Part shown: positions 9,189-19,186 of the stretch, one piece after another
Layout: every line of letters starts with the position of its first letter
How positions within the stretch are numbered: position 1 is the stretch's first letter
NCBI RefSeq assembly: GCF_002797375.1
Contig: NZ_KZ454941.1
Coordinates: forward strand, 1,959,523-2,023,522
Direction: 5' to 3'
DNA from: Bacillus sp. FJAT-42315
GTDB lineage: Bacteria > Bacillota > Bacilli > Bacillales > Domibacillaceae
Length of the DNA: 64,000 nucleotides
Program-made: the position numbers and the translations under genes
The notes under the pieces: generated by a model
The model's input: only the letters and a program-made list of their open reading frames with translations
What the model was told of the DNA's origin: nothing
Databases searched by the model: none

Positions 9189-10565
9189 ATGATGTATAAA
9201 TTAAAAGAACTTGAAGGAGATATGCTGACTCCGATTATGCTCTATCATCAAATGAAAGGTGAGAAAAAGTTTTTACTAGAAAGCTCTTATAAGCATGAGC
9301 AAAGTGGGCGCTATTCTTTTTTAGGGATGAATCCAACGAAAGAATATCGAGCAACGGGGACAGCGATTGAGGTCATCGACCATCAAACAGAAATGATCGA
9401 ACAATTCCAAGGGCATAGCTTGAAACAGCTAAAAGAGATGTTACAAGTGCAAAACGAAGCGCAGCCTTTTCCTTTTTTCGGCGGAGCAGTTGGTTATATC
9501 GGTTACGATGTCATGTTTCTCGATGAAGTGATCGGTGATGTGCTAACAGATGAGCTACAGATGCCAGATGTTCATTTTATGTTTTATTCGACGTTTTTGG
9601 TATATGACCATCTATTGCAAAAAGTGACGATTGTCGCCGTTGATCTTTTTGGTGATCGTAGTGAAGCAGAGCTAGAAGAAGGCATCAACGAGTATGAACA
9701 AATGATTAGCGTACAGGCAAACCCTCCTTCGATAGAGGCGATCGGGTCGCTGCAGTTCCAAGGTAATTTGACGAAACAACAATTTAGCGAAATGGTGAAT
9801 CAAGCGAAAGATCATATTATTCGCGGTGATATTTTTCAAGTGGTGTTATCACAAAGATTATCGTCTGAATTTACTGGCAATCCTTTTTCTTTATATCGAA
9901 AGCTAAGAACGTCGAATCCTTCTCCTTATATGTTTTTCGTAGATTTTAAAGACTATACAGTGCTCGGCGCTTCTCCAGAAAGTTTAATTAGTGTGAGAGG
10001 TCAAAAGGTCGTCACAAATCCAATTGCCGGTACAAGACGAAGAGGAAAGAATGAGCAGGAGGATCGATTGCTTGAAACCGAGCTTCTCAACGATGAAAAA
10101 GAAATAGCTGAACACCGTATGCTCGTAGATTTAAGTCGAAATGATCTCGGGAAAGTATGCGAAATTGGAAGCGTTCATTTAACTAAATATCAGAAGATTG
10201 AAAAATATAAACATGTGATGCATATCGTTTCAGAAGTCAGTGGCATGCTTCAAGCGGAGATTCACCCAGTAGAAGCATTATCCTCTTGTTTACCGGCTGG
10301 TACAGTTTCAGGGGCTCCGAAGATTCGCGCGATGCAAATCATTAATGAACTTGAAGGTGTGAAACGTGGATTATATGCCGGAGCGGTCGGTTATATTTCA
10401 TCCAATGGCGATTTAGATTTCGCCCTTGCGATCCGAACAATGATTGTCAAAGAAAATAAAGCATATGTCCAAGCGGGCGCAGGGATTGTGTATGATTCTA
10501 TCCCGGAAGCAGAATATGAAGAAACGATGCATAAAGCGAAAGCATTATTGGAGGTTAAATCATGA
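9189..10565 (+). CDS. trpE: Anthranilate synthase component I
   Basis: Converts chorismate to anthranilate, using ammonia provided by TrpG. The chorismate-binding fold is marked by [10 protein letters not shown], the conserved block around DLSRNDLG and [15 protein letters not shown]. The feedback tryptophan-binding motif LLES is at residues 29-32. At 458 aa it is somewhat shorter than typical Bacillus TrpE. The ribosome site is GAGGTGAAAG. It is the first gene after the tandem T-boxes and its stop overlaps the trpGD start. Confidence 0.95.
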   Translation: MMYKLKELEGDMLTPIMLYHQMKGEKKFLLESSYKHEQSGRYSFLGMNPTKEYRATGTAIEVIDHQTEMIEQFQGHSLKQLKEMLQVQNEAQPFPFFGGAVGYIGYDVMFLDEVIGDVLTDELQMPDVHFMFYSTFLVYDHLLQKVTIVAVDLFGDRSEAELEEGINEYEQMISVQANPPSIEAIGSLQFQGNLTKQQFSEMVNQAKDHIIRGDIFQVVLSQRLSSEFTGNPFSLYRKLRTSNPSPYMFFVDFKDYTVLGASPESLISVRGQKVVTNPIAGTRRRGKNEQEDRLLETELLNDEKEIAEHRMLVDLSRNDLGKVCEIGSVHLTKYQKIEKYKHVMHIVSEVSGMLQAEIHPVEALSSCLPAGTVSGAPKIRAMQIINELEGVKRGLYAGAVGYISSNGDLDFALAIRTMIVKENKAYVQAGAGIVYDSIPEAEYEETMHKAKALLEVKS

Positions 10566-12175
10566 TTTTATTAATTGATAACTACGACTCTTTTACGTAT
10601 AACTTATACCAACAAATTGCTTCTTTAGGGAAGCATGTACGAGTGATTCGCAATGATGAATGTACGCTTGAAGAGATTGAAAAGATGGCGCCGGAAGCGA
10701 TTGTGCTTTCACCAGGTCCAGGTACACCGAAAGAAGCGGGGATTTGTATGGAAGTCGTTCGTAGCTTCTATCATCGCATTCCGATTTTAGGTATTTGTCT
10801 TGGACACCAAGCGATTGCGGCTGCTTTTGGAGCGGATATCGTGCAAGCGAAAACGATTAAGCATGGGAAAGTGTCATTGATTAAGCACGAAGGGAAAGAT
10901 ATTTTCTCCTCGTTTAATGGCCCGATATCGGTGATGCGCTATCATTCCTTGTCTGTCGAGAAAGCGACCTTACCGCAAAAGTTAGAGGTACTGGCTGTTT
11001 CTACGGATGATGAAGAAATCATGGCGATTCGTCATAAGGAGTATCCAGTGTATGGACTGCAATTTCATCCAGAATCAATCGGGACAAAAGTAGGCAGCGA
11101 GCTTGTTCAGCAATTTTTTCAACAGTACAGAAAGGAGAAAAACATGAAGAACTATTTGCTCAAATTGGCAGATCAGCAAGCGCTTGAGGAAGAAGAAATG
11201 ATGAATGCGATCGAAGAGATTTTACAAGATGATGCAACGGAAGGAGAAATCGCCGCTTTTCTAGTCGCATTAAAATCAAAGGGTGAAACAGTCGATGAAA
11301 TCGCTTCTTTAGTCAATGTCCTTAGAAAAAATTCTCTTGGAACGAGCAAACGCTTCATGAATGTGATGGATAACTGTGGAACGGGAGGCGATGGCTCGCA
11401 AAGCTTTAATATTAGCACAACGTCCGCGTTCGTCCTTGCGGGGGCAGGAGTGAAAGTCGCGAAGCACGGAAACCGCAGCGTCTCTAGTAAAACCGGGAGC
11501 GCCGATGTGCTCGAACATTTAGGAATTTCTCTCGATTATTTAGAAGGAGAGACCGATTACTTATTAGAGGAAAATGGGATCGCCTTTTTGTTTGCTCCTC
11601 ATGTTCATCCAAAGTTAAAGCGAGTAATGAAGGTGCGGAGAGATTTGAAAATCCCAACAATCTTCAATTTGATTGGGCCGTTAACGAATCCAGTCGAACT
11701 CGATACGCAATTACTAGGCATTTATCGCCGGGATATGCTTGATATGATGGCGAGTGTTCTCGATCGTCTTGGGCGGAAAAGAGCAGTGGTCATTAATGGA
11801 GCAGGGTTTATGGATGAAGCCTCGCTCGCTGGTGAAAATCATTTGATGCTGTTAGAAGAAGGAAAAACGAAAAAAATGATCATTACTCCAGAAGATGTGG
11901 GATTGCCAACATATAGCCTAGAAGCGATTCGTGGTGGCGAAGCAAAAGAAAATGCGGATATTTTAAAGCGAGTGCTAGAAGGAGAAAAAGGAGCTACACG
12001 CGATACCGTATTATTAAATGCAGGGATTGGATTGTTTGCGAACGGAAAGGTGTCAACCATTCAAAAAGGTATTCAGTTGGCGAAGGAAAGTATCGATTCA
12101 GGAGCGGCTTTATCCAAATTACACTTTTTAATTGAGCATTCAAAACGTCAGCAGAAAGTGGGGATTACAGGATGA
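10562..12175 (+). CDS. trpGD: Fused anthranilate synthase glutaminase / anthranilate phosphoribosyltransferase
   Basis: Residues 1-190 are a class I glutamine amidotransferase with Cys79 (GICLGHQ), His169 and Glu171 (QFHPES), supplying ammonia to TrpE. Residues 195-537 are TrpD, with the PRPP loop GTGGD at 273-277 and [12 protein letters not shown], which joins anthranilate to PRPP. The two parts are in one open frame with almost no linker. At the junction, AAAGGAG (11131-11137) precedes an in-frame ATG at 11144 (M195), so a separate TrpD could also be made. It overlaps trpE and trpC by 4 bases each. B. subtilis has trpG outside this operon, so this layout differs. Confidence 0.93.
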   Translation: MILLIDNYDSFTYNLYQQIASLGKHVRVIRNDECTLEEIEKMAPEAIVLSPGPGTPKEAGICMEVVRSFYHRIPILGICLGHQAIAAAFGADIVQAKTIKHGKVSLIKHEGKDIFSSFNGPISVMRYHSLSVEKATLPQKLEVLAVSTDDEEIMAIRHKEYPVYGLQFHPESIGTKVGSELVQQFFQQYRKEKNMKNYLLKLADQQALEEEEMMNAIEEILQDDATEGEIAAFLVALKSKGETVDEIASLVNVLRKNSLGTSKRFMNVMDNCGTGGDGSQSFNISTTSAFVLAGAGVKVAKHGNRSVSSKTGSADVLEHLGISLDYLEGETDYLLEENGIAFLFAPHVHPKLKRVMKVRRDLKIPTIFNLIGPLTNPVELDTQLLGIYRRDMLDMMASVLDRLGRKRAVVINGAGFMDEASLAGENHLMLLEEGKTKKMIITPEDVGLPTYSLEAIRGGEAKENADILKRVLEGEKGATRDTVLLNAGIGLFANGKVSTIQKGIQLAKESIDSGAALSKLHFLIEHSKRQQKVGITG

Positions 12176-12951
12176 CGATCACTATATTAGACAGAATATT
12201 GGCGAAAAAGAAAGAGGAAGTTGAACAATTGAAAGGGAATGTTCAAAGACAAGTGAATCCTTCAAATAGAAGAAAGTATTCCTTGTATGAATCGTGTAGG
12301 CAATCTTCCACAATGAATCTAATTGCCGAAATCAAACGAGCTTCTCCTTCGAAAGGAGCGATCAATTTAAATGTCAATCCACAACAACAGGCACAGCTGT
12401 ATGAAAGTAGTGGAGCAGATGCCATTTCCGTTTTAACCGATGAACCATTTTTTAAAGGGACGATGGACGATCTGCGAAGCGTTCGTGCCAAGGTGAATGT
12501 ACCGATTCTTTGTAAAGACTTTATCATCGATCCGATTCAAATCGATCGAGCGGAACAAGCAGGTGCGAACGTCATTTTATTGATTGCGGCAGCCCTTCAT
12601 CAACAACAGCTTCAGGAACTATATGAGTATGCGACAGAAAGAGCACTGGATATTCTGCTTGAAGTGCATAATGAGGAAGAAATGGAACGAGCACTAGCAA
12701 TCAACGCAAAGATCATCGGTATTAATAATCGAAATTTAAATACATTTCAAGTTGAGTTAGCGACAACTGAACGCTTGCTTCAATCATATCATCAGCCAGA
12801 CATTGTGTTCGTATCAGAAAGTGGGATTCAAACGAAGGAAGATGTCGAGCGTGTTCGAGATGCGGGGGCTAAAGCGATTTTAGTCGGTGAAACCTTGATG
12901 AAAAGTAGTGACATTCCTCGTACGATCGAGGAGTTAAAAATTAGGCTGTGA
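12172..12951 (+). CDS. trpC: Indole-3-glycerol-phosphate synthase
   Basis: TIM-barrel enzyme that closes the indole ring from carboxyphenylamino-deoxyribulose phosphate. Motifs [34 protein letters not shown] and VSESGI are intact and give the catalytic Lys and Glu residues. Length is 259 aa. The ATG overlaps the trpGD stop by 4 bases; trpF follows after one base. Confidence 0.95.
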   Translation: MTITILDRILAKKKEEVEQLKGNVQRQVNPSNRRKYSLYESCRQSSTMNLIAEIKRASPSKGAINLNVNPQQQAQLYESSGADAISVLTDEPFFKGTMDDLRSVRAKVNVPILCKDFIIDPIQIDRAEQAGANVILLIAAALHQQQLQELYEYATERALDILLEVHNEEEMERALAINAKIIGINNRNLNTFQVELATTERLLQSYHQPDIVFVSESGIQTKEDVERVRDAGAKAILVGETLMKSSDIPRTIEELKIRL

Positions 12952-12952
12952 G

Positions 12953-13573
12953 GTGAGTAAGGTGAAGGTGAAAATTTGCGGAATTCAAGACGTGGACATC
13001 GCATTACACGCCCAGCAAATAGGGACGGATTATATCGGGTTTGTCTTTGCCAAAAGCAAGCGGCAAGTGTCTGCTGAACAAGCAGCTGCCATATCAGATC
13101 GTTTACAAAAAGGTCCGTTAAAAGTAGGCGTGTTTGTCAATGAAGACGTCAAACGAGTAGAAGAAATCGCTGAAGCCGCTTCTCTCGATATCATTCAGCT
13201 ACATGGAGATGAGTCGCCAGAATACGCCAGAAAATTAACGCGCCCAGTCATGAAAGCTTTTAGTTATTCACCGCAGCTTTCAATGAAAGAGGTACTTGCT
13301 TACCCAGCAGACTTGATTTTGTTAGATAGCGCCAAAGGGCCATATCGAGGAGGAAATGGGACGACATTTAATTGGAGTTTGCTTACAAGTGAAACCTTCG
13401 ATCGTACAAGGCTTATTTTAGCGGGGGGACTTCATCCTGATAATGTACAAGAAGCGATCACAATGATTCAACCAGCGGCTGTTGATGTCTCAAGTGGGGT
13501 CGAAACAAACGGTGTGAAAGATTGGACGAAAATGAAAGCATTTATCGATCAAGCGAAAGGAGTAGGTCAATGA
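12953..13573 (+). CDS. trpF: Phosphoribosylanthranilate isomerase
   Basis: Amadori isomerase of the pathway. KICGIQD near the N-terminus holds the catalytic Cys; [22 protein letters not shown] and [10 protein letters not shown] are family motifs. The 206-aa frame opens at GTG 12953, but AGGTGAG at 12951-12957 would better serve the in-frame GTG codons at 12962 or 12968, so the true start may be 3 or 5 codons later. Confidence 0.93.
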   Translation: MSKVKVKICGIQDVDIALHAQQIGTDYIGFVFAKSKRQVSAEQAAAISDRLQKGPLKVGVFVNEDVKRVEEIAEAASLDIIQLHGDESPEYARKLTRPVMKAFSYSPQLSMKEVLAYPADLILLDSAKGPYRGGNGTTFNWSLLTSETFDRTRLILAGGLHPDNVQEAITMIQPAAVDVSSGVETNGVKDWTKMKAFIDQAKGVGQ

Positions 13574-14778
13574 TGACTGTATATACACAACCCGATTCAA
13601 AGGGGAAGTTCGGAATATTTGGAGGAAGGTACGTACCAGAAACTTTAATGCAAGCGGTGCTTGAGTTAGAGGAAGCGTATGAAACAGCGAAACAAGATCC
13701 ATCATTCATCGAAGAGTTAAACGGATACTTAAAAGATTATGTTGGCCGAGAAAATCCTTTATATTTTGCTCGAAATTTAACGGAAAAAACCGGCGGGGCA
13801 AAGATTTATTTAAAGCGCGAAGATTTGAATCATACAGGTGCTCATAAAATTAATAACACGATTGGCCAAGGATTGCTTGCGCTTCGAATGGGTAAAAGAA
13901 AAGTTGTAGCAGAAACGGGCGCTGGCCAGCATGGAGTGGCGACAGCGACGATCTGTGCATTATTGAATCTCGAATGTGTGATTTTTATGGGAGAAGAAGA
14001 TATTAAACGGCAACAGTTAAATGTGTTCCGAATGGAGTTGTTAGGAGCGAAAGTGATCGGTGTTAGTCAAGGAAGCGGGACATTGAAGGATGCGGTGAAT
14101 GAAGCCCTGCGCTATTGGGTCGCTCATGTAGAGGATACTCATTACATCATGGGGTCCGTCCTTGGTCCACATCCGTTTCCGCAAATGGTTCGCGATTTTC
14201 AAAGTGTCATCGGAAAAGAAACGAAAGCGCAAATGCTTGAAAAAGAAGGCAGACTTCCTGATGCAGTTGTCGCATGTATCGGCGGAGGGAGCAATGCGAT
14301 GGGTATGTTTTACCCATTTATTGATGATAAAGAAGTTCAATTATATGGAGTGGAAGCTGCTGGGAGCGGGATTGAGACCGATCAACATGCCGCGTCTTTA
14401 ACGAAAGGTTCCGTCGGTGTGCTACATGGAAGCAAAATGTATTTATTGCAAGATGAAGCTGGTCAAATTCAAGAAGCGCATTCCATTTCGGCGGGGTTAG
14501 ATTATCCAGGAGTCGGTCCTGAGCATAGCTTGTTAAAGGAAATCGGCCGGGTGAATTATGAAGCGGTGACTGATGACGAAGCACTAGACGGTTTTAAATT
14601 ATTGACGCAAACAGAAGGCATTATCCCTGCGCTAGAAAGCTCTCATGCCGTTGCTTATGCTGTCAAACTTGCGGCTTCAATGTCAAAAGAAGAGACGGTG
14701 GTCATTTGTTTATCGGGACGTGGAGATAAAGATGTAGCCGCTATTCAAGAGAGATTAGGAGGATCAAATAATGAGTAA
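13570..14778 (+). CDS. trpB: Tryptophan synthase beta chain
   Basis: PLP enzyme that joins indole with serine to make tryptophan. The PLP lysine is K93 in [17 protein letters not shown] binds the cofactor phosphate. The frame is open further upstream (from 13522) but that stretch lies inside trpF; the start at 13570 has AAAGGAG 7 bases before ATGATG and overlaps the trpF stop, which gives 402 aa. It overlaps trpA by 8 bases. Confidence 0.95.
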   Translation: MMTVYTQPDSKGKFGIFGGRYVPETLMQAVLELEEAYETAKQDPSFIEELNGYLKDYVGRENPLYFARNLTEKTGGAKIYLKREDLNHTGAHKINNTIGQGLLALRMGKRKVVAETGAGQHGVATATICALLNLECVIFMGEEDIKRQQLNVFRMELLGAKVIGVSQGSGTLKDAVNEALRYWVAHVEDTHYIMGSVLGPHPFPQMVRDFQSVIGKETKAQMLEKEGRLPDAVVACIGGGSNAMGMFYPFIDDKEVQLYGVEAAGSGIETDQHAASLTKGSVGVLHGSKMYLLQDEAGQIQEAHSISAGLDYPGVGPEHSLLKEIGRVNYEAVTDDEALDGFKLLTQTEGIIPALESSHAVAYAVKLAASMSKEETVVICLSGRGDKDVAAIQERLGGSNNE

Positions 14779-15559
14779 AGAGAAAATAAAGTTCGCTTTT
14801 CAAATGCTGAACGAGCCAAATAAAAAAGCCTTTGTTGCTTATATTATGGCAGGGGATGGCGGTTTACATCAATTGAAGGATCAAATGCTTTATTTGCAAC
14901 AGATTGGAGTCACATTGATTGAAGTAGGTATTCCTTTTTCAGACCCGGTAGCAGATGGCCCTGTGATTCAAGAAGCTGGGAAACGAGCCCTACAGCAAAA
15001 AGTAACCTTGAAGAAAGTATTAGATGAACTACGGAGCATAAAAAATGACCTCCACATTCCTTTTGTGTTAATGACGTATTTCAATCCTGTCTACCGATAT
15101 GGAATCGAACAATTTGCTCATGATGCGGCATTGGCAGGGGTATCTGGTGTGATCATTCCGGATGTGCCGCTGGAAGAAGAGGAGGAAGTAAAACCTTCAT
15201 TGGATCAACATGATCTTGCACTGATTCGTTTAGTGACTTTAACAAGTCCAATTGAGCGAATAAAGCGCATCACAGAAGGGGCAGAAGGATTTATTTATGC
15301 GGTTACGGTTAAAGGGATTACAGGGGTAAGATCTAATTTTCAAGAGGAGGTATATCAATTTTTGCAGTGCATTAAAGCGGAGGCGAAAGTACCTGTTCTT
15401 GCTGGGTTTGGTGTTTCTTCAAAAGAGCAGGCACAGGAGCTAGGGCAACATTGCGATGGAGTAATTGTCGGCAGTCAAATTGTTCAGCTATTTCACCAAG
15501 GCAGACAAGAAGAGATTGCCAAACTATTGCCTGAATCGACTTTGCCTGTACATGAATGA
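14771..15559 (+). CDS. trpA: Tryptophan synthase alpha chain
   Basis: TIM-barrel lyase releasing indole from indole-3-glycerol phosphate and channelling it to TrpB. The catalytic Glu and Asp are in [16 protein letters not shown], and GFGVSS is present. It has 262 aa, a ribosome site AGGAGG and an 8-base overlap with trpB. It is the last gene of the operon. Confidence 0.95.
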   Translation: MSKEKIKFAFQMLNEPNKKAFVAYIMAGDGGLHQLKDQMLYLQQIGVTLIEVGIPFSDPVADGPVIQEAGKRALQQKVTLKKVLDELRSIKNDLHIPFVLMTYFNPVYRYGIEQFAHDAALAGVSGVIIPDVPLEEEEEVKPSLDQHDLALIRLVTLTSPIERIKRITEGAEGFIYAVTVKGITGVRSNFQEEVYQFLQCIKAEAKVPVLAGFGVSSKEQAQELGQHCDGVIVGSQIVQLFHQGRQEEIAKLLPESTLPVHE

Positions 15560-15570
15560 TCTCATCTAAA

Positions 15571-15620
15571 ATGGAATTTGGAGGGTAGCTACATATAAGA
15601 GATTACCCTCCAAATTCCAT
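15571..15620. terminator. Perfect 17-bp inverted repeat between trpA and the WGR gene
   Basis: Arms 15571-15587 and 15604-15620 match perfectly. A short T-run follows on the minus strand, so it should end the WGR gene transcript; on the plus strand the T-run is poor, but the strong hairpin could still end or protect the trp mRNA. Confidence 0.65.
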
Positions 15621-15627
15621 GAAAGAC

Positions 15628-16338
15628 CTATTTTGCAAATGACGAAAGGTCTTCTATCATTTTATCTATCATTTCAGATGTTTCAATTTCCCACGCTATT
15701 TTTAAGCGTTCTAAGGCATTAATCGCCTGCTCTTTCAATTGTCTATCCACTTTTCCAGTAAGCTTAATTTGAGCAAAAGCAGTGGCATAAGTCACCATGT
15801 CGCTTTGTGTCATATCCATTTCTTTTACATTCATCAAATTGTCTATGTCCTGTCTGGTGACTGTATCCGCTGGAATATATTCCATTCCCCATTCCTCTTC
15901 AATAAGCTTTTGTGGAAAAGCTAAAAAATCTAATCGAGGATTTTTTCTGATGATTTCTGACAAGATATCTAAAGTGTCACTTCCTTCATCACTTCCAAAG
16001 GGGGCTTCCTCATCCCCACAATCATAATAAAAACTTTCGGTGAAATGTTCAACAAAAGCAGGGTGCGAGGTCTTTGGATGTGGTCCGATGTTTTGATCAT
16101 CTATGTAAATACGATTCTCAAAATCAAAATCCGTTGATTCCACATAACCTTTTTTTAGTTTCTGTCTAATTAACTTCTCCGCTTCTTGTTGGCATTCTAT
16201 ATTAGAGTCATGTTCTTTTACTTCATACTTTCCGATCGTGCCATATTTTCCGTAGTTCACAGCAAAATCAATCCCACTATAATCAATACTCCAAAACTTA
16301 TGAGATTTTTCATCTTGATAGATAAATGCTCGTTTCAT
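15628..16338 (-). CDS. WGR-domain protein of unknown function
   Basis: Residues 1-75 look like a WGR domain (FWSIDYSGIDFAVNYGKYGTIGKY, with conserved Trp and Gly), a small domain found in poly(ADP-ribose) polymerases and in MolR-like proteins and thought to bind nucleic acids. The remaining 160 residues are acidic and not recognised. GAGGAG sits 5 bases before the ATG at 16338; the frame is open 28 codons further but without a ribosome site. This gives 236 aa. It is a single gene, convergent to trpA. The role is unknown. Confidence 0.65.
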   Translation of the reverse strand: MKRAFIYQDEKSHKFWSIDYSGIDFAVNYGKYGTIGKYEVKEHDSNIECQQEAEKLIRQKLKKGYVESTDFDFENRIYIDDQNIGPHPKTSHPAFVEHFTESFYYDCGDEEAPFGSDEGSDTLDILSEIIRKNPRLDFLAFPQKLIEEEWGMEYIPADTVTRQDIDNLMNVKEMDMTQSDMVTYATAFAQIKLTGKVDRQLKEQAINALERLKIAWEIETSEMIDKMIEDLSSFAK

Positions 16339-16399
16339 CGTTTCTCCTCGCTTTCGTAACGATCTATTCATATAATATCCGCAAATAAAAATATAAAAA

Positions 16400-16415
16400 A
16401 TACACAATGGGGTAT
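16400..16415. promoter_or_regulatory. Operator-like motif 1, abutting the -35 box
   Basis: ATACACAATGGGGTAT: ATAC and GTAT arms around an 8-base centre with a G-run, ending at the base before the -35 hexamer TTGACA. Form and G-tract resemble sites of the CsoR/CstR repressor family, which often control sulfur-transfer genes. The inverted copy 2 is at 16487-16502. Confidence 0.5.
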
Positions 16416-16444
16416 TTGACAAAAAAGAAAAAAGCGTTTAATAT
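16416..16444 (+). promoter_or_regulatory. SigA-type promoter of the CoA-disulfide reductase gene
   Basis: TTGACA (16416-16421) and TAATAT (16439-16444) are 17 bases apart, giving a near-consensus promoter about 80 bases upstream of the start codon. Confidence 0.75.
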
Positions 16445-16486
16445 ACAATTAGAAAATAAGTGAGGGAGATTTTTTTGTTATTTAAA

Positions 16487-16502
16487 ATACCCCCATATGT
16501 AT
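16487..16502. promoter_or_regulatory. Operator-like motif 2, in the 5' leader
   Basis: ATACCCCCATATGTAT. Its reverse complement matches motif 1 (16400-16415) at 13 of 16 positions, with the same ATAC-8-GTAT frame and a G-run of similar place. It lies between the promoter and the ribosome site. Confidence 0.5.
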
Positions 16503-16525
16503 AAAAAGGGATGGAGGAGTCGTAC

Positions 16526-18979
16526 ATGAAGAAAATTGTTATTATCGGTGGAGCAGCTGGAGGTGCAACAGCGGCAGCGCGTTTGCGTCGAATCGATCCA
16601 CAAGCAGAAATTATTTTGTTTGAAAAAGGGGAATACATTTCCTATGCGAGCTGTGGCTTGCCTTACTATATTGGTGATATGGTCCCTCAACGTGATTCTT
16701 TACTGGTCCAAACAGTAGAAGGAATGACGAACAGATATAATTTAGATATTCGCATTGAAACAGAAGTAACAAACATTGATCGCCAAAACCAAACGATTAC
16801 GGCTAAACATGTGAAAACAGGTGAACAGTCCGAAGAAACATATGATGTACTCATTTTAGCGACAGGTGCTGCGCCGGTTGTTCCTAATATTCCAGGTGTC
16901 GATCAAGCGAACAATGTATTTACATTGAAGACAATTCCAGACGCGGATGAGATTAAACATTGGATGAAAGAAAAAGAACCAGCTCAAGCTGTCATTCTTG
17001 GTGGAAGTTTGACTGCGATTGAACTTGCTGAAAACTTACAAAAACGCGGATTGCAAGTGACGATCGTTGAAGCTCACTCACAGCTAGCGCCAGCTCTTGA
17101 TGAAGAAATGGCCACGCTTGTGCACCAAAAATTACGTGATCAAGACATTAATGTCGTCTTAGGTCAACAAGTCAGCCGTATAGACAATGAAGGAAAACAA
17201 TTGACATTACAAGATGGAACTGTTCTAACAAGTGATATGACGATCGTCGCTATGGGACTCACGTCTGAAAGTGAACTAGCGAAACAAGCGGGGCTAGAAA
17301 TAGGAGAACATGGCGGGGTGAACGTTAACGCCAACTTACAAACGACGGATCCAGTGATTTATGCTGTCGGTGATGTGGTTGAGGCTAGTGAGTCGCCGTC
17401 TGCTTCTTTCACCAATCGTCAAGGAAGAGCTGTAGCGGATCATATTTATGGAAAGAACGTGCAATATAGCGGGTCGATCGGTACGACAGCAACGAAACTA
17501 TTTGATTTAACTGTTGCTGCGACAGGTAAAAACGAAAAGACGTTGCAAGCATTAAATGTTCCATACGAAGCGGTGCATATTCATCCAGCTTCTCAAGCAG
17601 GGTACTATATCGGTGGTAGCCCGATTACATTGAAGATGACGTTCCATCCAAAAACAGGAGAAATTTACGGTGCGCAAGCGATCGGATTAACGGGTGTGGA
17701 AAAAAGAATTGATGTCATTGCGACAGCGATTAAAGCAAAAATGAATGTGTTTGATCTACAAGATCTTGAACTGATTTCTGCACCTGCTTTCTCTACGCCG
17801 AAAGATCCAGTGAATATGCTCGGTTATGTAGCCGGCAATATTGTAGATGGAGAAGCAAAGCCTGCTCATGTGCTACAAATAGATGAAGTGATTGCTAAAG
17901 GTGGCATGGTCATTGATGTTCGTGAACCGTTAGAACGTGAAATGGGTTATATAGAAGGAAGTAAAAATATTCCGCTCGGTGAGTTGAAAACGAGATTAAA
18001 TGAAATTCCGAAAGATCAGCCTGTGTATGTTTCCTGCCAAGTCGGACAAAGAGGATATTTAGCGTCCAATCTGTTAAAAGAAAGTGGGTTTGATGTGTAT
18101 AACGTCAGCGGCGGCTATAAAATGTATGCGAGCATGAAACGCGATCAAGAAGAGCGTCAACAACCAATTCAAACGAAAGTAGTAGGTGAACAACAACCGA
18201 TGACCCAATCTATTCAACCAATGACAGGTGATGTCAAAGCAGATGTCCAATTAAATTGTATGGGGCTTCAATGTCCAGGCCCGATTAGTCAAGTGTTCCA
18301 AACGATGAACAAAATGAACGATGGGGAAGTGTTAGAAGTAAAAGTAACCGATCCGGGCTTCATTACCGATATTAAAGCATGGAGTAGTAAAACAGGGAAT
18401 ACCTTCCTGAAAAATGAAACGGTGGACGGAGCAACTGTCGTATACGTTCAAAAAGGAGCGGCTAATCAAGGACAAACAGCAAATGCTCCATCAGCAGCTA
18501 ACGGTCCTAAAGGAGCGACACTTGTTGTATTTGACCAAGATCTTGATAAAGCCATTGCTTCCTTTATTATCGCCACAGGCGCAGCAGCAATGGGCAAGAA
18601 AGTCACGATGTTCTTTACTTTCTGGGGCTTAAATATTTTACGCCGAGAAGAAGCAGTATCTCAAGAAGGAAAAGATTTCATTGAAAAAATGTTCAATAAA
18701 ATGATGCCGCGTGGACCGAAACAGCTGCCGATTTCTAATATGAATATGGGCGGAATGGGTTCGAAAATGATTCGTACAGTAATGGAGAAGAAAAACGTCG
18801 ATAGCCTAGAAAAGCTAATGGCAACAGCAATGGAACTCGGAGTTGAAATTACAGCTTGTGCGATGAGTATGGACGTGATGGGGATTCGTGAACACGAGTT
18901 AATTGATGGCGTTCAAATTGGCGGTGTCGCTGCTTATCTAGGTCAAGCAGAAGATTCCAATGTGAACTTGTTTATTTAA
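16526..18979 (+). CDS. cdr: CoA-disulfide reductase fused to rhodanese, TusA and DsrE-like domains
   Basis: An 817-aa cytoplasmic multidomain sulfur enzyme. Residues 1-445 are an FAD/NAD(P)H pyridine-nucleotide disulfide reductase with the single redox Cys43 (YASCGLPY) typical of CoA-disulfide reductases. About 450-545 is a rhodanese domain with active Cys504 (SCQVGQRG). About 572-645 is TusA with Cys583 in LQCPGP. About 665-817 is a DsrE/DsrF-like domain. Such fusions are thought to reduce CoA persulfide or polysulfide and pass sulfane sulfur along. The start at 16526 has GGAGGAG upstream; the ATG at 16511 is part of that ribosome site. The tnpB element lies right behind the stop. Confidence 0.9.
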   Translation: MKKIVIIGGAAGGATAAARLRRIDPQAEIILFEKGEYISYASCGLPYYIGDMVPQRDSLLVQTVEGMTNRYNLDIRIETEVTNIDRQNQTITAKHVKTGEQSEETYDVLILATGAAPVVPNIPGVDQANNVFTLKTIPDADEIKHWMKEKEPAQAVILGGSLTAIELAENLQKRGLQVTIVEAHSQLAPALDEEMATLVHQKLRDQDINVVLGQQVSRIDNEGKQLTLQDGTVLTSDMTIVAMGLTSESELAKQAGLEIGEHGGVNVNANLQTTDPVIYAVGDVVEASESPSASFTNRQGRAVADHIYGKNVQYSGSIGTTATKLFDLTVAATGKNEKTLQALNVPYEAVHIHPASQAGYYIGGSPITLKMTFHPKTGEIYGAQAIGLTGVEKRIDVIATAIKAKMNVFDLQDLELISAPAFSTPKDPVNMLGYVAGNIVDGEAKPAHVLQIDEVIAKGGMVIDVREPLEREMGYIEGSKNIPLGELKTRLNEIPKDQPVYVSCQVGQRGYLASNLLKESGFDVYNVSGGYKMYASMKRDQEERQQPIQTKVVGEQQPMTQSIQPMTGDVKADVQLNCMGLQCPGPISQVFQTMNKMNDGEVLEVKVTDPGFITDIKAWSSKTGNTFLKNETVDGATVVYVQKGAANQGQTANAPSAANGPKGATLVVFDQDLDKAIASFIIATGAAAMGKKVTMFFTFWGLNILRREEAVSQEGKDFIEKMFNKMMPRGPKQLPISNMNMGGMGSKMIRTVMEKKNVDSLEKLMATAMELGVEITACAMSMDVMGIREHELIDGVQIGGVAAYLGQAEDSNVNLFI

Positions 18980-19186
18980 CATATCCCGAAAGAATTCCCC
19001 TTCCTCAAGGAGCGTGAAGGGCACAGCCCAGCGAGTAGGGAGGGGATGAATGTCGGTTCGGCACAGCCGAAAGCGTTTGGTAGAGGACCTCTCGAATTTT
19101 GTCGAAAGAAAAAAGGATGGAATTTTCCATTTGTTATTGATAGGAATATATGTTCGTTATATAATGATGACAAAGGAGGGGATCTC

